64,000 nucleotides of DNA, taken from positions 31,622,524-31,686,523 of the forward strand of contig NC_134845.1 of assembly GCF_965363235.1 (NCBI RefSeq), written 5' to 3'. The position numbers and the translations under genes were made by a program. The stretch comes from Mytilus galloprovincialis (taxonomy: Eukaryota > Mollusca > Bivalvia > Mytilida > Mytilidae). Below, piece by piece: positions 1 through 10,795 of this stretch (positions are counted from its first letter, which is position 1; each line of letters starts with the position of its first letter). The notes under the pieces were generated by a model that searched no databases, was not told the DNA's origin, and saw only the letters and a list, made by a program, of their open reading frames with translations.

Positions 1-25
1 ACCAATAAAAAAAAAAGTAAAACAG

Positions 26-350
26 GAAAATTTACGTGCCATTGACTATTATCGCAAATTTACGAAAATCATTTCTTGTATTGTGTGTTGCATTTACTAT
101 AGTCTTTTTAATCGTAATCACATTTATTTACTACTACAGCTACCAAACAAAACTTAAAGATATTCAATACAAACATATCATAGAAGCTTTATTTGTATTT
201 TATATTGATTTTTCTAACATGAAATGACAATTTTATCTTTGGTCTATGGTTTTTATATAAAATCTTATTTTTTATTGATTTTTTTTATTTTAGATTTTTA
301 ATCAGAAAGACAAAGGTGATGAAACAGCTGCAGAAACAGATAATGTTTAA
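26..350 (+). CDS. 3' end of an unidentified membrane-protein gene (two putative exons)
   Basis: Not recognised. A putative exon at 26-194 follows an AG at 24-25 and reads KIYVPLTIIANL, then a strongly hydrophobic stretch (about 22 residues, rich in V, F, I, L and Y), then a polar YQTKLKDIQ tail. This looks like one membrane span with a cytoplasmic tail. A GT at 195 gives a phase-0 donor, though it is weak. A T-rich tract and AG at 292-293 precede a second exon, 294-350, in the same phase; it encodes a short charged tail (NQKDKGDETAAETDNV) and a TAA. A poly(A) signal at 483 fits a terminal exon. If the donor at 195 is not used, the frame runs on to a stop at 225-227. The rest of the gene lies left of the window, so no function can be given. 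Confidence 0.4.
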
Positions 351-482
351 AGCTTTGTATAAAACTTGTCGAACGTGGATTGAAAAGACATTTTTTATTT
401 GTGAAATTTTTTGTGCCAAATATGTCAGTGCAATATGAAATAATATATGTGTTCATAATTGAAATATATCATAATAGTCCCA

Positions 483-488
483 AATAAA
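483..488 (+). promoter_or_regulatory. Polyadenylation signal AATAAA
   Basis: Canonical AATAAA about 133 bp after the TAA at 348-350, in an AT-rich stretch suited to a 3' UTR. It supports the reading of 294-350 as a terminal exon. Confidence 0.45.
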
Positions 489-1032
489 TATTGGTTTATA
501 AATATATGACCAAACATGTCAATTGTGATATGTACATGTTTTTTACTGATTAAATCAGTACATAATTAAAAGATATAATTGTTTTCTCGTGTTCAGTTTC
601 TATTTCCTTACAATACAACATGTTCATGTATGTAACAACATACTGATGTTTAGTACAAGCAACTGTAATTTCTAAGTACACTTGCATACATATCAAGAAA
701 AATGACACATAAATTACATCTTCATGTATAATATTAAACAGAGATGACTTGTTCAAAATTGTCACAACCTCTTCCAAGAGAGGTTTATTTTTGGACAATT
801 TTAAATATGTTTCGCCCGTCTATCTATTTTACATGACTCGAAATTTGAAGGCAGGTTTTTATAAATATGCATATAGAATTCATTCACTTTAAAATGAAGG
901 GGCGAAAGATTCCAGAGGGACAGTCAAACTCATAAATGTTAATGATGTGTGAATTTAGTTTATACAATGGTTGGTTGATAGATCGTTGGCTGCTAAATGC
1001 CCAGTAGCAAATATTTCATTCATGTTCAGTAT
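489..1032. other. Non-coding stretch
   Basis: AT-rich sequence with no convincing exon, RNA gene or repeat. The 82-codon minus-strand frame at 550-798 has no recognisable motif. Confidence 0.5.
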
Positions 1033-1390
1033 AAAAATAAGGAGATGTGGTATGATTGCAAATGAGACAACTATCCAAACAATGTTCAAATGAAGTGACT
1101 AAGCAATTATTTCAACCATACAGTCTTCAACAATAAGAAAATTCCATACCGTGTGATCGGATATAAAAGTCCCTGACATGAAAAATATGAAACATTTCAC
1201 AACTAACGGCCATATTTACCACAAAACAGTTTACGAAAAACAAATATGACAGACATGAACCAACGACAACCACTGAGCTTCAGGCTCCGGACTTGGGACA
1301 TGCATATAAAAAATGGCGGGGTTAAACATGTTTGTAGGCGCTCAACCCTCCCTAACCTGGGACAGAGGTGTTATAGTACAACATATAGAA
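1033..1390 (+). repeat. Dispersed repeat family R1, copy 1
   Basis: Begins with ggagatgtggtatgattgc and ends after cctaacctgggacag. It aligns along its length with 28612-29020 and 44715-45115, sharing blocks such as aatgagacaactatcc, actaacggcc, acgacaaccactg and ggcggggttaaacatgtt. No terminal inverted repeats or long ORF were seen. Its 3' part is the reverse complement of part of family R4, so the two families share a module. The mobilisation class is unknown. Confidence 0.75.
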
Positions 1391-2689
1391 CAAATTATCA
1401 AAATTACCTGCAAAAGGGCTAAACTCTACAGATGGATATACAGAGAAATACAACTAACAAAAACACTTGAGTGAACGTGGACGCGTACTTGTACAATCCA
1501 AAAACAAAATAAAATAAGCACAAACATGAGAGTACTCGCAGTTATTGACAAATAGTTAAAAGAAAATAACAATTGGTGAAAAAAGGGCGGTTTTAAAAAG
1601 AGAACGGAACAGATAAACACTGAAGTAAAGTGTAAGTTGATCTGTTTTTTTCCAACAACCGATATAGGGCTCGATAGTGTGCGTGTTCGCTTTTAGTAAT
1701 AAAACACACCTCTTTGTAAATAAAAAGGTTCTTCACACTGAAAACTTATTACCTAGAAATACAAAAATAACTGGGGGAATACGGTCAGTTGTTCGGTAAT
1801 GGTACATTAGCAATTCTTATCAAATAATGGCACCCTCACATTGCTTTAAGCTTATAACAAGTACATAGTGGTGATAGTTTTCACTTTCTGCAAGTGATTG
1901 TGTTTGTATTGTTGTTAAACAAATTAACAGTTTAAAAAAAAGAAAGTAAGGACAGTTTAATGAATAAGGAAAGACAAATCTGAAATCGTGTGGTGAAATC
2001 TTCACCAAATACCGTCTCGGGTTGATTGAATTAAACAAAAATATGATATTACAATAACTATTTAAATAGCTTAAAATACAATTGCCTATTACAGAAAAAA
2101 GTGGTGAAACAAGCAAATAATACAGGCTCACATGCAGCTATATTCTAATCAAGGAAACTAATGACGTCTATAAAATGAAACAGCTTTTCAACGCGATTTA
2201 TGTAAAGATCAAACGAAACATATTGTTGCATTTTATTGATCTATACAGACACACATGTACGCTTAAACATTTGACAAAAAATCAAAGAGATTAAAAACGA
2301 GATATCTTTTGGCTGTTTTTTCATATTAATTCGTAAACACTAAAAGCTCTGGAATTTCTGTTCTTTCGATTTCTCACTTTGTCGATACAAATGTACAAAT
2401 GGCATGCTTTATTGAAAACTGAACTGGGCAAGATTAGAAGTGAAATAAAGAGAAAAAAAACTGCATCATTTCATAATATATTTGGTGACTGATATAGAAA
2501 GCTTGAGTAATGACATTGTTGTAATGTTTAAAATAGTAAAATTAAAACCTTCATAAATAATTTACATCCAATCTATGCGCATTTTTAATAAATAGTTTCA
2601 AGTCAACTATACTCATTGGAAGTCGAACATACAAGATCACACATTTAACTAATGTATATATAAAAAAAAAAGAAACCGTATGCAACGTT
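1391..2689. other. Non-coding stretch
   Basis: AT-rich. The minus-strand frames at 1426-1620 and 1820-2131 show no domain or splice context. I see nothing I can name here. Confidence 0.45.
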
Positions 2690-2741
2690 TTATTTGTTAT
2701 AACATGAGCAATACGACAGGTACCACATATGGAGCAGGGTC
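2690..2741 (+). repeat. Dispersed repeat R2, left fragment split by the BEL/Pao element
   Basis: Reads gagcaatacgacaggtacc...ggagcagggtc and matches the start of the intact copies at 18540 and 32580. Its continuation (tgcttacccttcc) resumes at 10575 on the far side of the retrotransposon. The last five bases, GGGTC (2737-2741), are the target-site duplication. Confidence 0.85.
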
Positions 2742-3295
2742 TATTCTGTTCCACATTTAATGTTTATTACATGTTTTCATTTTTATCCGGAACAAATTGA
2801 ACTGGACCGTTTTCTTAAATCACCGCATTTATCGACCACCTTTAATTTATGTGACACCGTCCGCTTCAATATTTCAACGCATGGAAAATGGACGACTTTT
2901 CTACTTTCTGAGGAAATCGAGACATACCACTGTCAAGTACGTTTGATTCATTCATAAACTGTGATAAATTATTCTGTTTAACTCCGATATTTTTAGATAA
3001 GTGATTTATAAATACATACGAACTGTAAGTTATTTATTTCCGAGAAATGAACTGTAAATTCTACTTTCGTTTTTGACACGATTAATAATCTTGTATTTAA
3101 CTTTCATATTTAATTCGTACACATTGTAAAATATTGTATTTTTATTTCTTTCAGTTTACCAATCTACTGACTACTTGTAACCTTTCTGGTGGAATATATT
3201 AATTACAATTTATCAAACAAGTTGTGTTCGTTATATATTCATCGAGATTGCGATTGCAGTCACCTGGTTAAACTAGTTGAGTCCGGCTCAGCATA
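2742..3295 (+). repeat. 5' LTR of the BEL/Pao element
   Basis: 554 bp, matching 10016-10569 base for base as far as I can compare. It should carry the promoter and transcript start. It starts TATTCTG and ends CAGCATA rather than the more common TG...CA. A 65-codon frame inside it is repeated in both LTRs and has no known meaning. Confidence 0.95.
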
Positions 3296-3455
3296 GTAAA
3301 TTGACAACAACTTGTCTACACATCTCCTGAACAGGAAATACAACGGAGCATCGTTCGTAGCTGTTACCTTGACACTACGCAACACAGCTTGTGCGTCCTA
3401 GGCAGCAAACCAACAACGTTGAACTAACACTGCCTACAAATAGTTGATTTACATC

Positions 3456-6400
3456 ATGGATCTCAGTCACAAGGAACAACAAGAAGAAGTTCAGCCCCCC
3501 GAGGGAGATGTCACTGAAGAACCAGAAGAAAATCCGTCTGAAACAACAAACTTAGGTGAAAGCGCCGAGACTAGGCGAGTACGTGAACTTACCGAAAGGG
3601 GACAGGGAGCCTTTATAGAAAAACGTGACAAGTTCTATAACGACTTAGAGGCCCTATGGTCAAACCTAGAATCTAGATTATTAGAAACAACCAAGGCTTC
3701 TAACGACCTCCAGCAATTGTTAACAGCACAAGATAAAATTGTACAAGCCTGTACTAATTATCGCAGGCTCACAGACGAGTACTTGCAATTTCTCAAAAGT
3801 ACAAAAACATTAGACAGCCTTCAAGACATTGATACCTGCAAATTATCAACGGATATCCGAATTTCTAAAGTTGACCTGGCAATTGAAGCTTTGCACGAAC
3901 ATCGCCTTACCTTGACAAAGGCTAAATCAACAAAAACGAGGACATCTAAGGGCAAGAAAAGCTCGCACATTGGGAGCTCACACGCCTCCGACATGTCGAG
4001 CCTAGCTAGGAGAAAGCGTGCCAAGGCAGAGTCCGCTAGATCAAAGATAGCCTTTGCCGAGCAAGAAGCTGCCCTCCTTAAGCAGGAGGCCGTTTTACAG
4101 GAAGAGACCCTATATAGACAAACAAAAATCAAGGCCGAAATGGAACAAGAAGCTATCCGTGCAAAACAAGAGGCCGCTTATAGAAAAGCCGAAGCGGAAC
4201 AAGAGGCCGCACATAGAAAAGCTCGAATTGAACAGGAGGAAGAGCACATCAAAGCTAAAAAAGAACAGGAGGCCGTTCGCATGAAAACTCAAATGGAACA
4301 GGAAGCCGCAAGTGCGGTCCGAGAAAAAGCCGAACTTAAGGCCGCTATGAACATTCTCGAAGCAAAAAGAGAAGCTGCAGCCGCAGAAGCCGAGGCTCGT
4401 ATCCTGGAAGACGACGGCAGCCAAGCAGTTAGCGATCTCCCTGACGAAACGGAAGACCCGCTCCAGCGCGTGCAAGATTTCGTCAATAAACTTCCTGAAT
4501 CAACTGTTGTAAAGGAAGTAACAGAACCTCAAAGGAAAAGACAAATTCCTGTTAAGATCGAGCTGAGTCACGACGCACCAGCGTTCGTGCCATCCGTGGC
4601 ACCCAACTTGCTGTCACAGACATCTGCTGTCTTGCCTTCCAATAATAAGTCACCGGAAGTTACCTTTATCCCAGATCTGGGATTAGTAACCGGCATACAA
4701 AAATTAGGCCTTTCAGATGAGAGCCCTACTGAACATCAAAAACAGGGTGTTAAAGAAGTGATCCCTGTCTTACGCACAAAACAAGACTTTATAGAAGAGA
4801 TCCCTGTTTCACACCAGCAACAAATCAACCTTACATCAGAGATAACTAGATTCCTTTTACGCAAGGACTTGCTTTTCTCCCGATTAACAAGCTTTAACGA
4901 TCGGGCAGAGTCCTTTCATACTTGGAAAGCAAGCTTCAAGAACGTGACTGATGAGTTACAAGTCTCTGACTCAGAACAGATCGATTTACTGATCAAGTGG
5001 CTCGGTCCAGAGTCTGCTAAACACGCCATTAGCATAAGAGCGTCGAACGCTAATAATCCTACCATAGGTATACAAAGATTATGGAAGAGGCTTGACGAGC
5101 GGTATGGTGCTCCAGAAATGTTGGAAGCCTCTCTCAAGATTAAACTTGCAAAATTCCCTACCGTAACAAATAAGGACAACGCACGTCTCTACGAACTGTC
5201 TGACATTTTATCAGAAATAGAATATCACAAGGAAAATCCCAAGCTGGGATGTTTGCTAGCATATTTTGACTCCTCGTCCGGGAAAAATCCTATTGTTGAA
5301 AAATTACCGTACGGACTCCAAGAAAAGTGGACCACAAGGGCTACAAGATACAAGGCCAAATATGACGTTGCCTTTCCACCTTTCACAGAATTCTCTGCCT
5401 ACATCAGGGAAATAAGCAAAACAAAGAACGATCCTGGGTTCATCTTTGGGTCAAAAGCCACACCAAATACAAAAGGTGCTGCGCCAAGGTCTACGCCTTA
5501 CCCTAGGACTAAAGTTGGTGCTCATAAAACAGCGGTTGAGCAGCAATCTGGAGACGCCAGCAAACAAGGTCTTTGTATTCTGCACAATACAAAGCATTCC
5601 TTAAATGAATGTCGAGCGTTCCGAGCTAAGTCAATAGAGGAGCGCAAAGGTCTTTTAAAAGAAAACAATGTATGTTACAAGTGTTGTGATTCTACCACAC
5701 ATAGAAGCCGGGATTGCAATGCAAGCATAAGTTGTAAAGAATGTGGAAGTAAACAACACACTACCGCACTTCACATCACTAGACCACAGAAACCTGCAAG
5801 TTCTCAGTCTAGCTCGCCTAAGCAAGCCTACGGCGGGGAGCCTATAGAATCGGCTGAAACTAAGGCAACCTCAGTTAACTCTACCTGTACTGAGATCTGC
5901 AAAGATACATATGGCGGGAAATCTTGTGCTAAAATACTTCCTGTGAATGTTTATCACAAAGATAACCAATACAAAGTTATTCGCATGTACGCCATCATTG
6001 ATGACCAAAGCAACCGGTCGCTAGCATCGCCCGAATTCTTTAATCTTTTCGACGTCAAAGATAAACCGGAGAACTATACTTTATCAACATGCTCCGGCAA
6101 AGTAGTCACTTCCGGCAAAAGAGGAAGAGGTTTCGTCATGGTATCAATCAATGGTGATGACAAGTTTGATCTTCCTGTACTGATTGAATGTGATCATATT
6201 CCCAATAATAGGGACGAAATACCTACTCCTGAAGTAACAATGCATCACCCTCATTTAAAAGAACTTAGGGGTAGCATTCCACCAATAGATGAAAATTGCC
6301 AAATTCTTCTCTTAATTGGCAGAGACCTTATAGAGGCACACCATGTCCTCGATCAGCGCATAGGACCACCCAGAACTCCATATGCACAACAATTGAAACT

Positions 6401-9400
6401 TGGTTGGGTAGTGATAGGAGAAACCTGCATTAACAAGCAGCATGTGCCTCTCGAGTTAAATGTCAAAATAACCAACATTTTACCTACAGGACAACCTTCA
6501 ACGTTTCAACCATGTACAAGCAAATTTGACATTCGGGAAAACTACACAGACCCCGTTAAGAAAGATTTACAATCGCCACTCTTTGAAAAAACAAAGGACG
6601 ATGATAAGCCTGGAATGTCATATGAAGACAAAATGTTCATGAAGCAGATGGACAACGAATTTGTGAGAGACTCGGAAGGAAGTTGGGTAGCACCGTTACC
6701 GTTCCGAGTGCCAAGACAGCCGTTGCCAAGCAACAGACAACAAGCTCTACATCGTGCGAATATGTTAGACACCAGTCTGAATAGAAACCCAGTTAAGCGG
6801 GAACATTTTCTTACATTTATGAGTAAGATCCTAGACAACAATCATGCAGAGCTTGCTCCACCATTGCACGAACTTGAGGAGTGCTGGTATTTACCATTGT
6901 TTGGTGTTTATCATCCGAAGAAACCTGATCAGATAAGAGGTGTGTTTGATTCTTCAGCCAAATGTAACGGAGTTTCACTTAACAGCGTCCTGCTTACAGG
7001 TCCAGACTTGACCAATGATCTCTTGGGAGTACTGCTGCGTTTCAGGAAAGAAATGGTAGCTGTAACTGCAGACGTTCAACACATGTTTCACTGCTTTGTA
7101 GTAAGGAAAGACCACCGAAATTATCTGAGATTTTTATGGCATAAAAACAACGACCTACAAGAGAACCTTGTCGAATTCCGCATGAGAGTTCATGTTTTTG
7201 GAAATAGTCCGTCACCTGCCGTTGCTACGCTTGGACTCAGAAAAGCAGCTCAGGCATCAGAACAAGAGTTCGGCAGTCACGTGACTAGCTTTGTCACAAG
7301 AGACTTCTATGTCGACGACGGTCTTACATCATGCCCTACTAAAGAGGAAGCTGTTAAACTCATGAAGGACACACAGCAAGCATTAGCAAAATATGGAAAC
7401 TTACGTCTTCACAAGTTTGCCTCTAATTGTGCGGAAGTTATGTCTGCATTTCATGCCAGTGATTTGGCTTCAAATCTTAAAGATCTAGACTTAGAATGCG
7501 ACACCAAACCTCTACAACGTAGTCTTGGTCTCAGCTGGGACGTAAACACTGATAACTTCTTATTTCAATTATCATCAGAAAACAAACCGATCACTCGGAG
7601 AGGAATTTTATCAACGATAAACAGTCTCTACGATCCTCTGGGATTTTTGGCTCCGGTGATTTTACAAGGGAAACTCCTATTAAGGAAAATAGTATCAGAA
7701 ACCGTCGATTGGGACCAACCTCTCACTGATGAGACAGCAGATGAGTGGAAATCTTGGAGAGATACTCTAATTGCTATCGAAACATTGCGCATTCCACGTA
7801 CCTACGTGCCATATCTCAGCAAAACCGCCACGAAGGAGTTACATGTCTTCTCTGATGCATCAGAAAAAGCCATAGCAGCTGTTGCATATCTACGCACGAC
7901 TGACAGTAGTGGTGAACCAAACATAGGATTCATTCTTGGGAAAGCTAAAGTGGCACCAACAAGTGGTCATACTATCCCACGCCTTGAACTATCTGCTGCA
8001 GTTTTAGCAGTCGAGATAACACAGACCATCATGGATAATTTAGATTTACACATAGACACCGTAAAATTCTACACAGACAGTAAAGTAGTCCTAGGCTACA
8101 TCAGTAACGAGACAAGAAGGTTCTTCATCTATGTCGCCAATCGAGTAGAGAAAATAAGAAAATTTAGCTCTCCAAATCAATGGAATTATGTACCAACTAG
8201 CCGTAATCCCGCAGATTCGGGAACAAGGTCCGTACCTGCTCACGAAATTCATAGCAGTGAATGGTTATTAGGACCAAGACAACTTCTGTTCTCAGAACAG
8301 AAGAATTCTGAGAACATATATCAGGTAATAGACCCAGAAGAAGATGGAGAAATACGTGCAATTGTTAATGTTGCAAAAACCTTTGCCACACCTGAGCGTA
8401 AAGGTATAGGAACTGATAGATTCAACAGATTCTCCAACTGGACATCACTTGTGCGAGCGATAGCCTTTTTAGAACGTTTCTCCCGTTTACACGGGTCAAA
8501 ACAGGCAGCACCAGTGACTTCTCCGGAAGGCTTTTTGAATGCCGAAAATTTCATCTTAATATCCGCTCAATATGAAGTTTATGGAGATGAAATAGATTGC
8601 ATTAAACGTCAGGAACAAATTCATAAGCGGAGCCCGATAGCTAACCTTAATCCGTTTTTGGACGAACGAGGACTGTTACGAGTAGGAGGCCGTATTGCCA
8701 AATCTGACTTAAACCTCCGTGAAAAGAAACCATTAATCGTCCCTGGACGCCATCATATAGCGATATTATTAGTCCGACACTACCATGAAAAGATAAAACA
8801 TCAAGGTCGCCACTTCACAGATGGAGCGATTCGTTCCGCAGGATTCTGGATCGTCGGAGCTAAACGCTTGATCTCTTCTCTCATTCACAAATATGTGACT
8901 TGCCGCAAACTGAGAGGAAAAACTGAGTGTCAAATCATGTCTGATTTGCCAGAGGACCGTCTTGAACCGTCACCTCCGTTTACCAACGTTGGAATAGACA
9001 CATTTGGACCTTGGACAATTGTTTCACGTAAAACACGTGGTGGATACGCAAACTCAAAACGTTGGGCAATTCTTTTCACATGCTTAGTGACTAGAGCTGT
9101 TCACATCGAACTAATCGAGGAAATGAGCTCTTCAGCCTTCATAAACGCCGTCAGAAGATTCGCCGCTATCAGAGGTCAAGTTAAGATTTTCCGATCCGAC
9201 CGTGGAACAAACTTTATTGGCGCAATCGACGATCTAAAGATTGACTCAATCAACGTCGAAGATGGACCCTTCAAGAACTTTCTGTACAATTCTGGTACAA
9301 CTTGGATCTTCAATCCGCCACATTCATCCCACATGGGTGGAGCCTGGGAAAGAATGATTGGTATCGCAAGGAGAATACTTGATTCTATGCTTATCAACGC

Positions 9401-9920
9401 CGCTGGAAGGAGTCTTACGCATGACGTTCTAAATACATTCATGGCAGAACTTTCAGCGATAATCAATTCAAGACCTCTGGTACCAGTATCAACAGATCCA
9501 GAGAATCCGCTAATCTTAACACCAGCTATGTTATTGACACAAAAGACCGATTACATCTTCACTTCAGATCAGCTTGGAGAATTCGACAAACGGGATCTAT
9601 GTCTAGCCGAATGGAGACGTGTACAGGCTCTGGCCAGTGTTTTCTGGTCCCGTTGGAGGAAAGAGTACCTGCCGTTACTACAACCACGACGAAAATGGAC
9701 CGAAGATCGCCGCGATCTTATCAAGGGAGACGTTATTCTCCTAAAGGACAAAAATCTTTGCCGTACTCAATGGCCAATAGGAGTTATACTAAAATCGTTT
9801 AAAGGTTCCGATGAACATGTCCGGAAAGCAGAAGTACGTATAATCGTAAATGGAAAAGCATCCGTCTACACACGACCGATTGTGGACATGATTCTTCTCA
9901 TCGAGAATGACTGTGTATAA
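3456..9920 (+). CDS. gag-pol: BEL/Pao Gag-Pol polyprotein
   Basis: Uninterrupted 2154-residue polyprotein. The ATG at 3456 is chosen; the frame is open from 3444, but only through a TTG. Residues are numbered from that Met. About 183-318 is a highly charged coiled coil built of KAEAEQEAA-like repeats (gag). About 465-615 matches the DUF1759 gag-like domain (FSRLTSFNDRAESFHTWK). A CCHC-type knuckle region begins at C740, with a second cysteine cluster close behind. The aspartic protease motif is DDQSNRSL at D849/D850. The reverse transcriptase has D1206 (TADVQHMF) and YVDD at D1287/D1288. RNase H shows FSDAS (D1467) and YTDSK (D1541). The integrase carries an H...H zinc region, then D1848, D1915 and E1965, and ends in a DUF5641-type domain (about 2045-2149). 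Oddity: residue 1813 is Tyr where family members have the first Cys of the integrase C-x2-C pair. The product should form virus-like particles and copy its own RNA; mobility today is untested. Confidence 0.95.
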   Translation: MDLSHKEQQEEVQPPEGDVTEEPEENPSETTNLGESAETRRVRELTERGQGAFIEKRDKFYNDLEALWSNLESRLLETTKASNDLQQLLTAQDKIVQACTNYRRLTDEYLQFLKSTKTLDSLQDIDTCKLSTDIRISKVDLAIEALHEHRLTLTKAKSTKTRTSKGKKSSHIGSSHASDMSSLARRKRAKAESARSKIAFAEQEAALLKQEAVLQEETLYRQTKIKAEMEQEAIRAKQEAAYRKAEAEQEAAHRKARIEQEEEHIKAKKEQEAVRMKTQMEQEAASAVREKAELKAAMNILEAKREAAAAEAEARILEDDGSQAVSDLPDETEDPLQRVQDFVNKLPESTVVKEVTEPQRKRQIPVKIELSHDAPAFVPSVAPNLLSQTSAVLPSNNKSPEVTFIPDLGLVTGIQKLGLSDESPTEHQKQGVKEVIPVLRTKQDFIEEIPVSHQQQINLTSEITRFLLRKDLLFSRLTSFNDRAESFHTWKASFKNVTDELQVSDSEQIDLLIKWLGPESAKHAISIRASNANNPTIGIQRLWKRLDERYGAPEMLEASLKIKLAKFPTVTNKDNARLYELSDILSEIEYHKENPKLGCLLAYFDSSSGKNPIVEKLPYGLQEKWTTRATRYKAKYDVAFPPFTEFSAYIREISKTKNDPGFIFGSKATPNTKGAAPRSTPYPRTKVGAHKTAVEQQSGDASKQGLCILHNTKHSLNECRAFRAKSIEERKGLLKENNVCYKCCDSTTHRSRDCNASISCKECGSKQHTTALHITRPQKPASSQSSSPKQAYGGEPIESAETKATSVNSTCTEICKDTYGGKSCAKILPVNVYHKDNQYKVIRMYAIIDDQSNRSLASPEFFNLFDVKDKPENYTLSTCSGKVVTSGKRGRGFVMVSINGDDKFDLPVLIECDHIPNNRDEIPTPEVTMHHPHLKELRGSIPPIDENCQILLLIGRDLIEAHHVLDQRIGPPRTPYAQQLKLGWVVIGETCINKQHVPLELNVKITNILPTGQPSTFQPCTSKFDIRENYTDPVKKDLQSPLFEKTKDDDKPGMSYEDKMFMKQMDNEFVRDSEGSWVAPLPFRVPRQPLPSNRQQALHRANMLDTSLNRNPVKREHFLTFMSKILDNNHAELAPPLHELEECWYLPLFGVYHPKKPDQIRGVFDSSAKCNGVSLNSVLLTGPDLTNDLLGVLLRFRKEMVAVTADVQHMFHCFVVRKDHRNYLRFLWHKNNDLQENLVEFRMRVHVFGNSPSPAVATLGLRKAAQASEQEFGSHVTSFVTRDFYVDDGLTSCPTKEEAVKLMKDTQQALAKYGNLRLHKFASNCAEVMSAFHASDLASNLKDLDLECDTKPLQRSLGLSWDVNTDNFLFQLSSENKPITRRGILSTINSLYDPLGFLAPVILQGKLLLRKIVSETVDWDQPLTDETADEWKSWRDTLIAIETLRIPRTYVPYLSKTATKELHVFSDASEKAIAAVAYLRTTDSSGEPNIGFILGKAKVAPTSGHTIPRLELSAAVLAVEITQTIMDNLDLHIDTVKFYTDSKVVLGYISNETRRFFIYVANRVEKIRKFSSPNQWNYVPTSRNPADSGTRSVPAHEIHSSEWLLGPRQLLFSEQKNSENIYQVIDPEEDGEIRAIVNVAKTFATPERKGIGTDRFNRFSNWTSLVRAIAFLERFSRLHGSKQAAPVTSPEGFLNAENFILISAQYEVYGDEIDCIKRQEQIHKRSPIANLNPFLDERGLLRVGGRIAKSDLNLREKKPLIVPGRHHIAILLVRHYHEKIKHQGRHFTDGAIRSAGFWIVGAKRLISSLIHKYVTCRKLRGKTECQIMSDLPEDRLEPSPPFTNVGIDTFGPWTIVSRKTRGGYANSKRWAILFTCLVTRAVHIELIEEMSSSAFINAVRRFAAIRGQVKIFRSDRGTNFIGAIDDLKIDSINVEDGPFKNFLYNSGTTWIFNPPHSSHMGGAWERMIGIARRILDSMLINAAGRSLTHDVLNTFMAELSAIINSRPLVPVSTDPENPLILTPAMLLTQKTDYIFTSDQLGEFDKRDLCLAEWRRVQALASVFWSRWRKEYLPLLQPRRKWTEDRRDLIKGDVILLKDKNLCRTQWPIGVILKSFKGSDEHVRKAEVRIIVNGKASVYTRPIVDMILLIENDCV

Positions 9921-10009
9921 TTAATTTTATAGTGATACTTTGGACTTATATAATCAGATATTCAAGTGTGTGATATATTTGAAATAGTGATATCAGTTAG
10001 ACATCAGAC

Positions 10010-10015
10010 GGGGAG
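10010..10015 (+). other. Short polypurine tract before the 3' LTR
   Basis: ggggag directly abuts the 3' LTR, the position of a plus-strand primer. The tract is short and is preceded by an interrupted purine run (agac). Confidence 0.45.
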
Positions 10016-10569
10016 TATTCTGTTCCACATTTAATGTTTATTACATGTTTTCATTTTTATCCGGAACAAATTGAACTGGACCGTTTTCTTAAATCACCGC
10101 ATTTATCGACCACCTTTAATTTATGTGACACCGTCCGCTTCAATATTTCAACGCATGGAAAATGGACGACTTTTCTACTTTCTGAGGAAATCGAGACATA
10201 CCACTGTCAAGTACGTTTGATTCATTCATAAACTGTGATAAATTATTCTGTTTAACTCCGATATTTTTAGATAAGTGATTTATAAATACATACGAACTGT
10301 AAGTTATTTATTTCCGAGAAATGAACTGTAAATTCTACTTTCGTTTTTGACACGATTAATAATCTTGTATTTAACTTTCATATTTAATTCGTACACATTG
10401 TAAAATATTGTATTTTTATTTCTTTCAGTTTACCAATCTACTGACTACTTGTAACCTTTCTGGTGGAATATATTAATTACAATTTATCAAACAAGTTGTG
10501 TTCGTTATATATTCATCGAGATTGCGATTGCAGTCACCTGGTTAAACTAGTTGAGTCCGGCTCAGCATA
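10016..10569 (+). repeat. 3' LTR of the BEL/Pao element
   Basis: Second copy of the 554-bp LTR, same length and apparently the same sequence as 2742-3295. It is followed by the GGGTC target duplication. Confidence 0.95.
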
Positions 10570-10795
10570 GGGTCTGCTTACCCTTCCAGAGCACCTAAGA
10601 TCACCCCTAGTTTTTGGTGGGGTTCGTGTTGCTTATTCTTTAGTTTTCTATGTTGTAACTTGTGTACTTTTATTTGTCTGTTTGTCTTTTTCATTTTAAG
10701 CCATGGCGTTGTCAGTTTATTTTCGATATATGAGTATGACTGTCCGTCTGGTATCTTTTATCTCTCATTAAGTATGAAATAAAGAAACAGCTGGA
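10570..10795 (+). repeat. Dispersed repeat R2, right fragment
   Basis: Starts with the duplicated GGGTC, then tgcttacccttccagagc, atcacccctagtttttgg, agccatggcgttgtcag and a tail resembling the copy that ends at 32825. Together with 2690-2741 it makes one R2 copy broken by the BEL/Pao insertion. Confidence 0.85.

Larger units (their letters stand above)
2742..10569 (+). mobile_element. Complete BEL/Pao LTR retrotransposon
   Basis: A 7828-bp element bounded by two 554-bp direct repeats (2742-3295 and 10016-10569) that look identical by eye. The ends form an imperfect inverted pair, TATTCTG...CAGCATA. GGGTC is duplicated at 2737-2741 and 10570-10574. Removing the element and one GGGTC rebuilds the R2 repeat, which is present uninterrupted elsewhere in the window. 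The single internal ORF encodes gag and pol in the order protease, reverse transcriptase, RNase H, integrase, as is usual for BEL/Pao; no env-like ORF is present. Identical LTRs and an open frame imply a recent insertion. Confidence 0.97.

Noticed and set aside
2760-2957. 65-codon ORF in the LTR, also at 10034-10231
   Set aside because: It is identical only because the LTRs are identical; no motif, and it overlaps LTR regulatory sequence.
3821-9751. Antisense and alternate-frame ORFs inside gag-pol
   Set aside because: Shadows of the long + frame.
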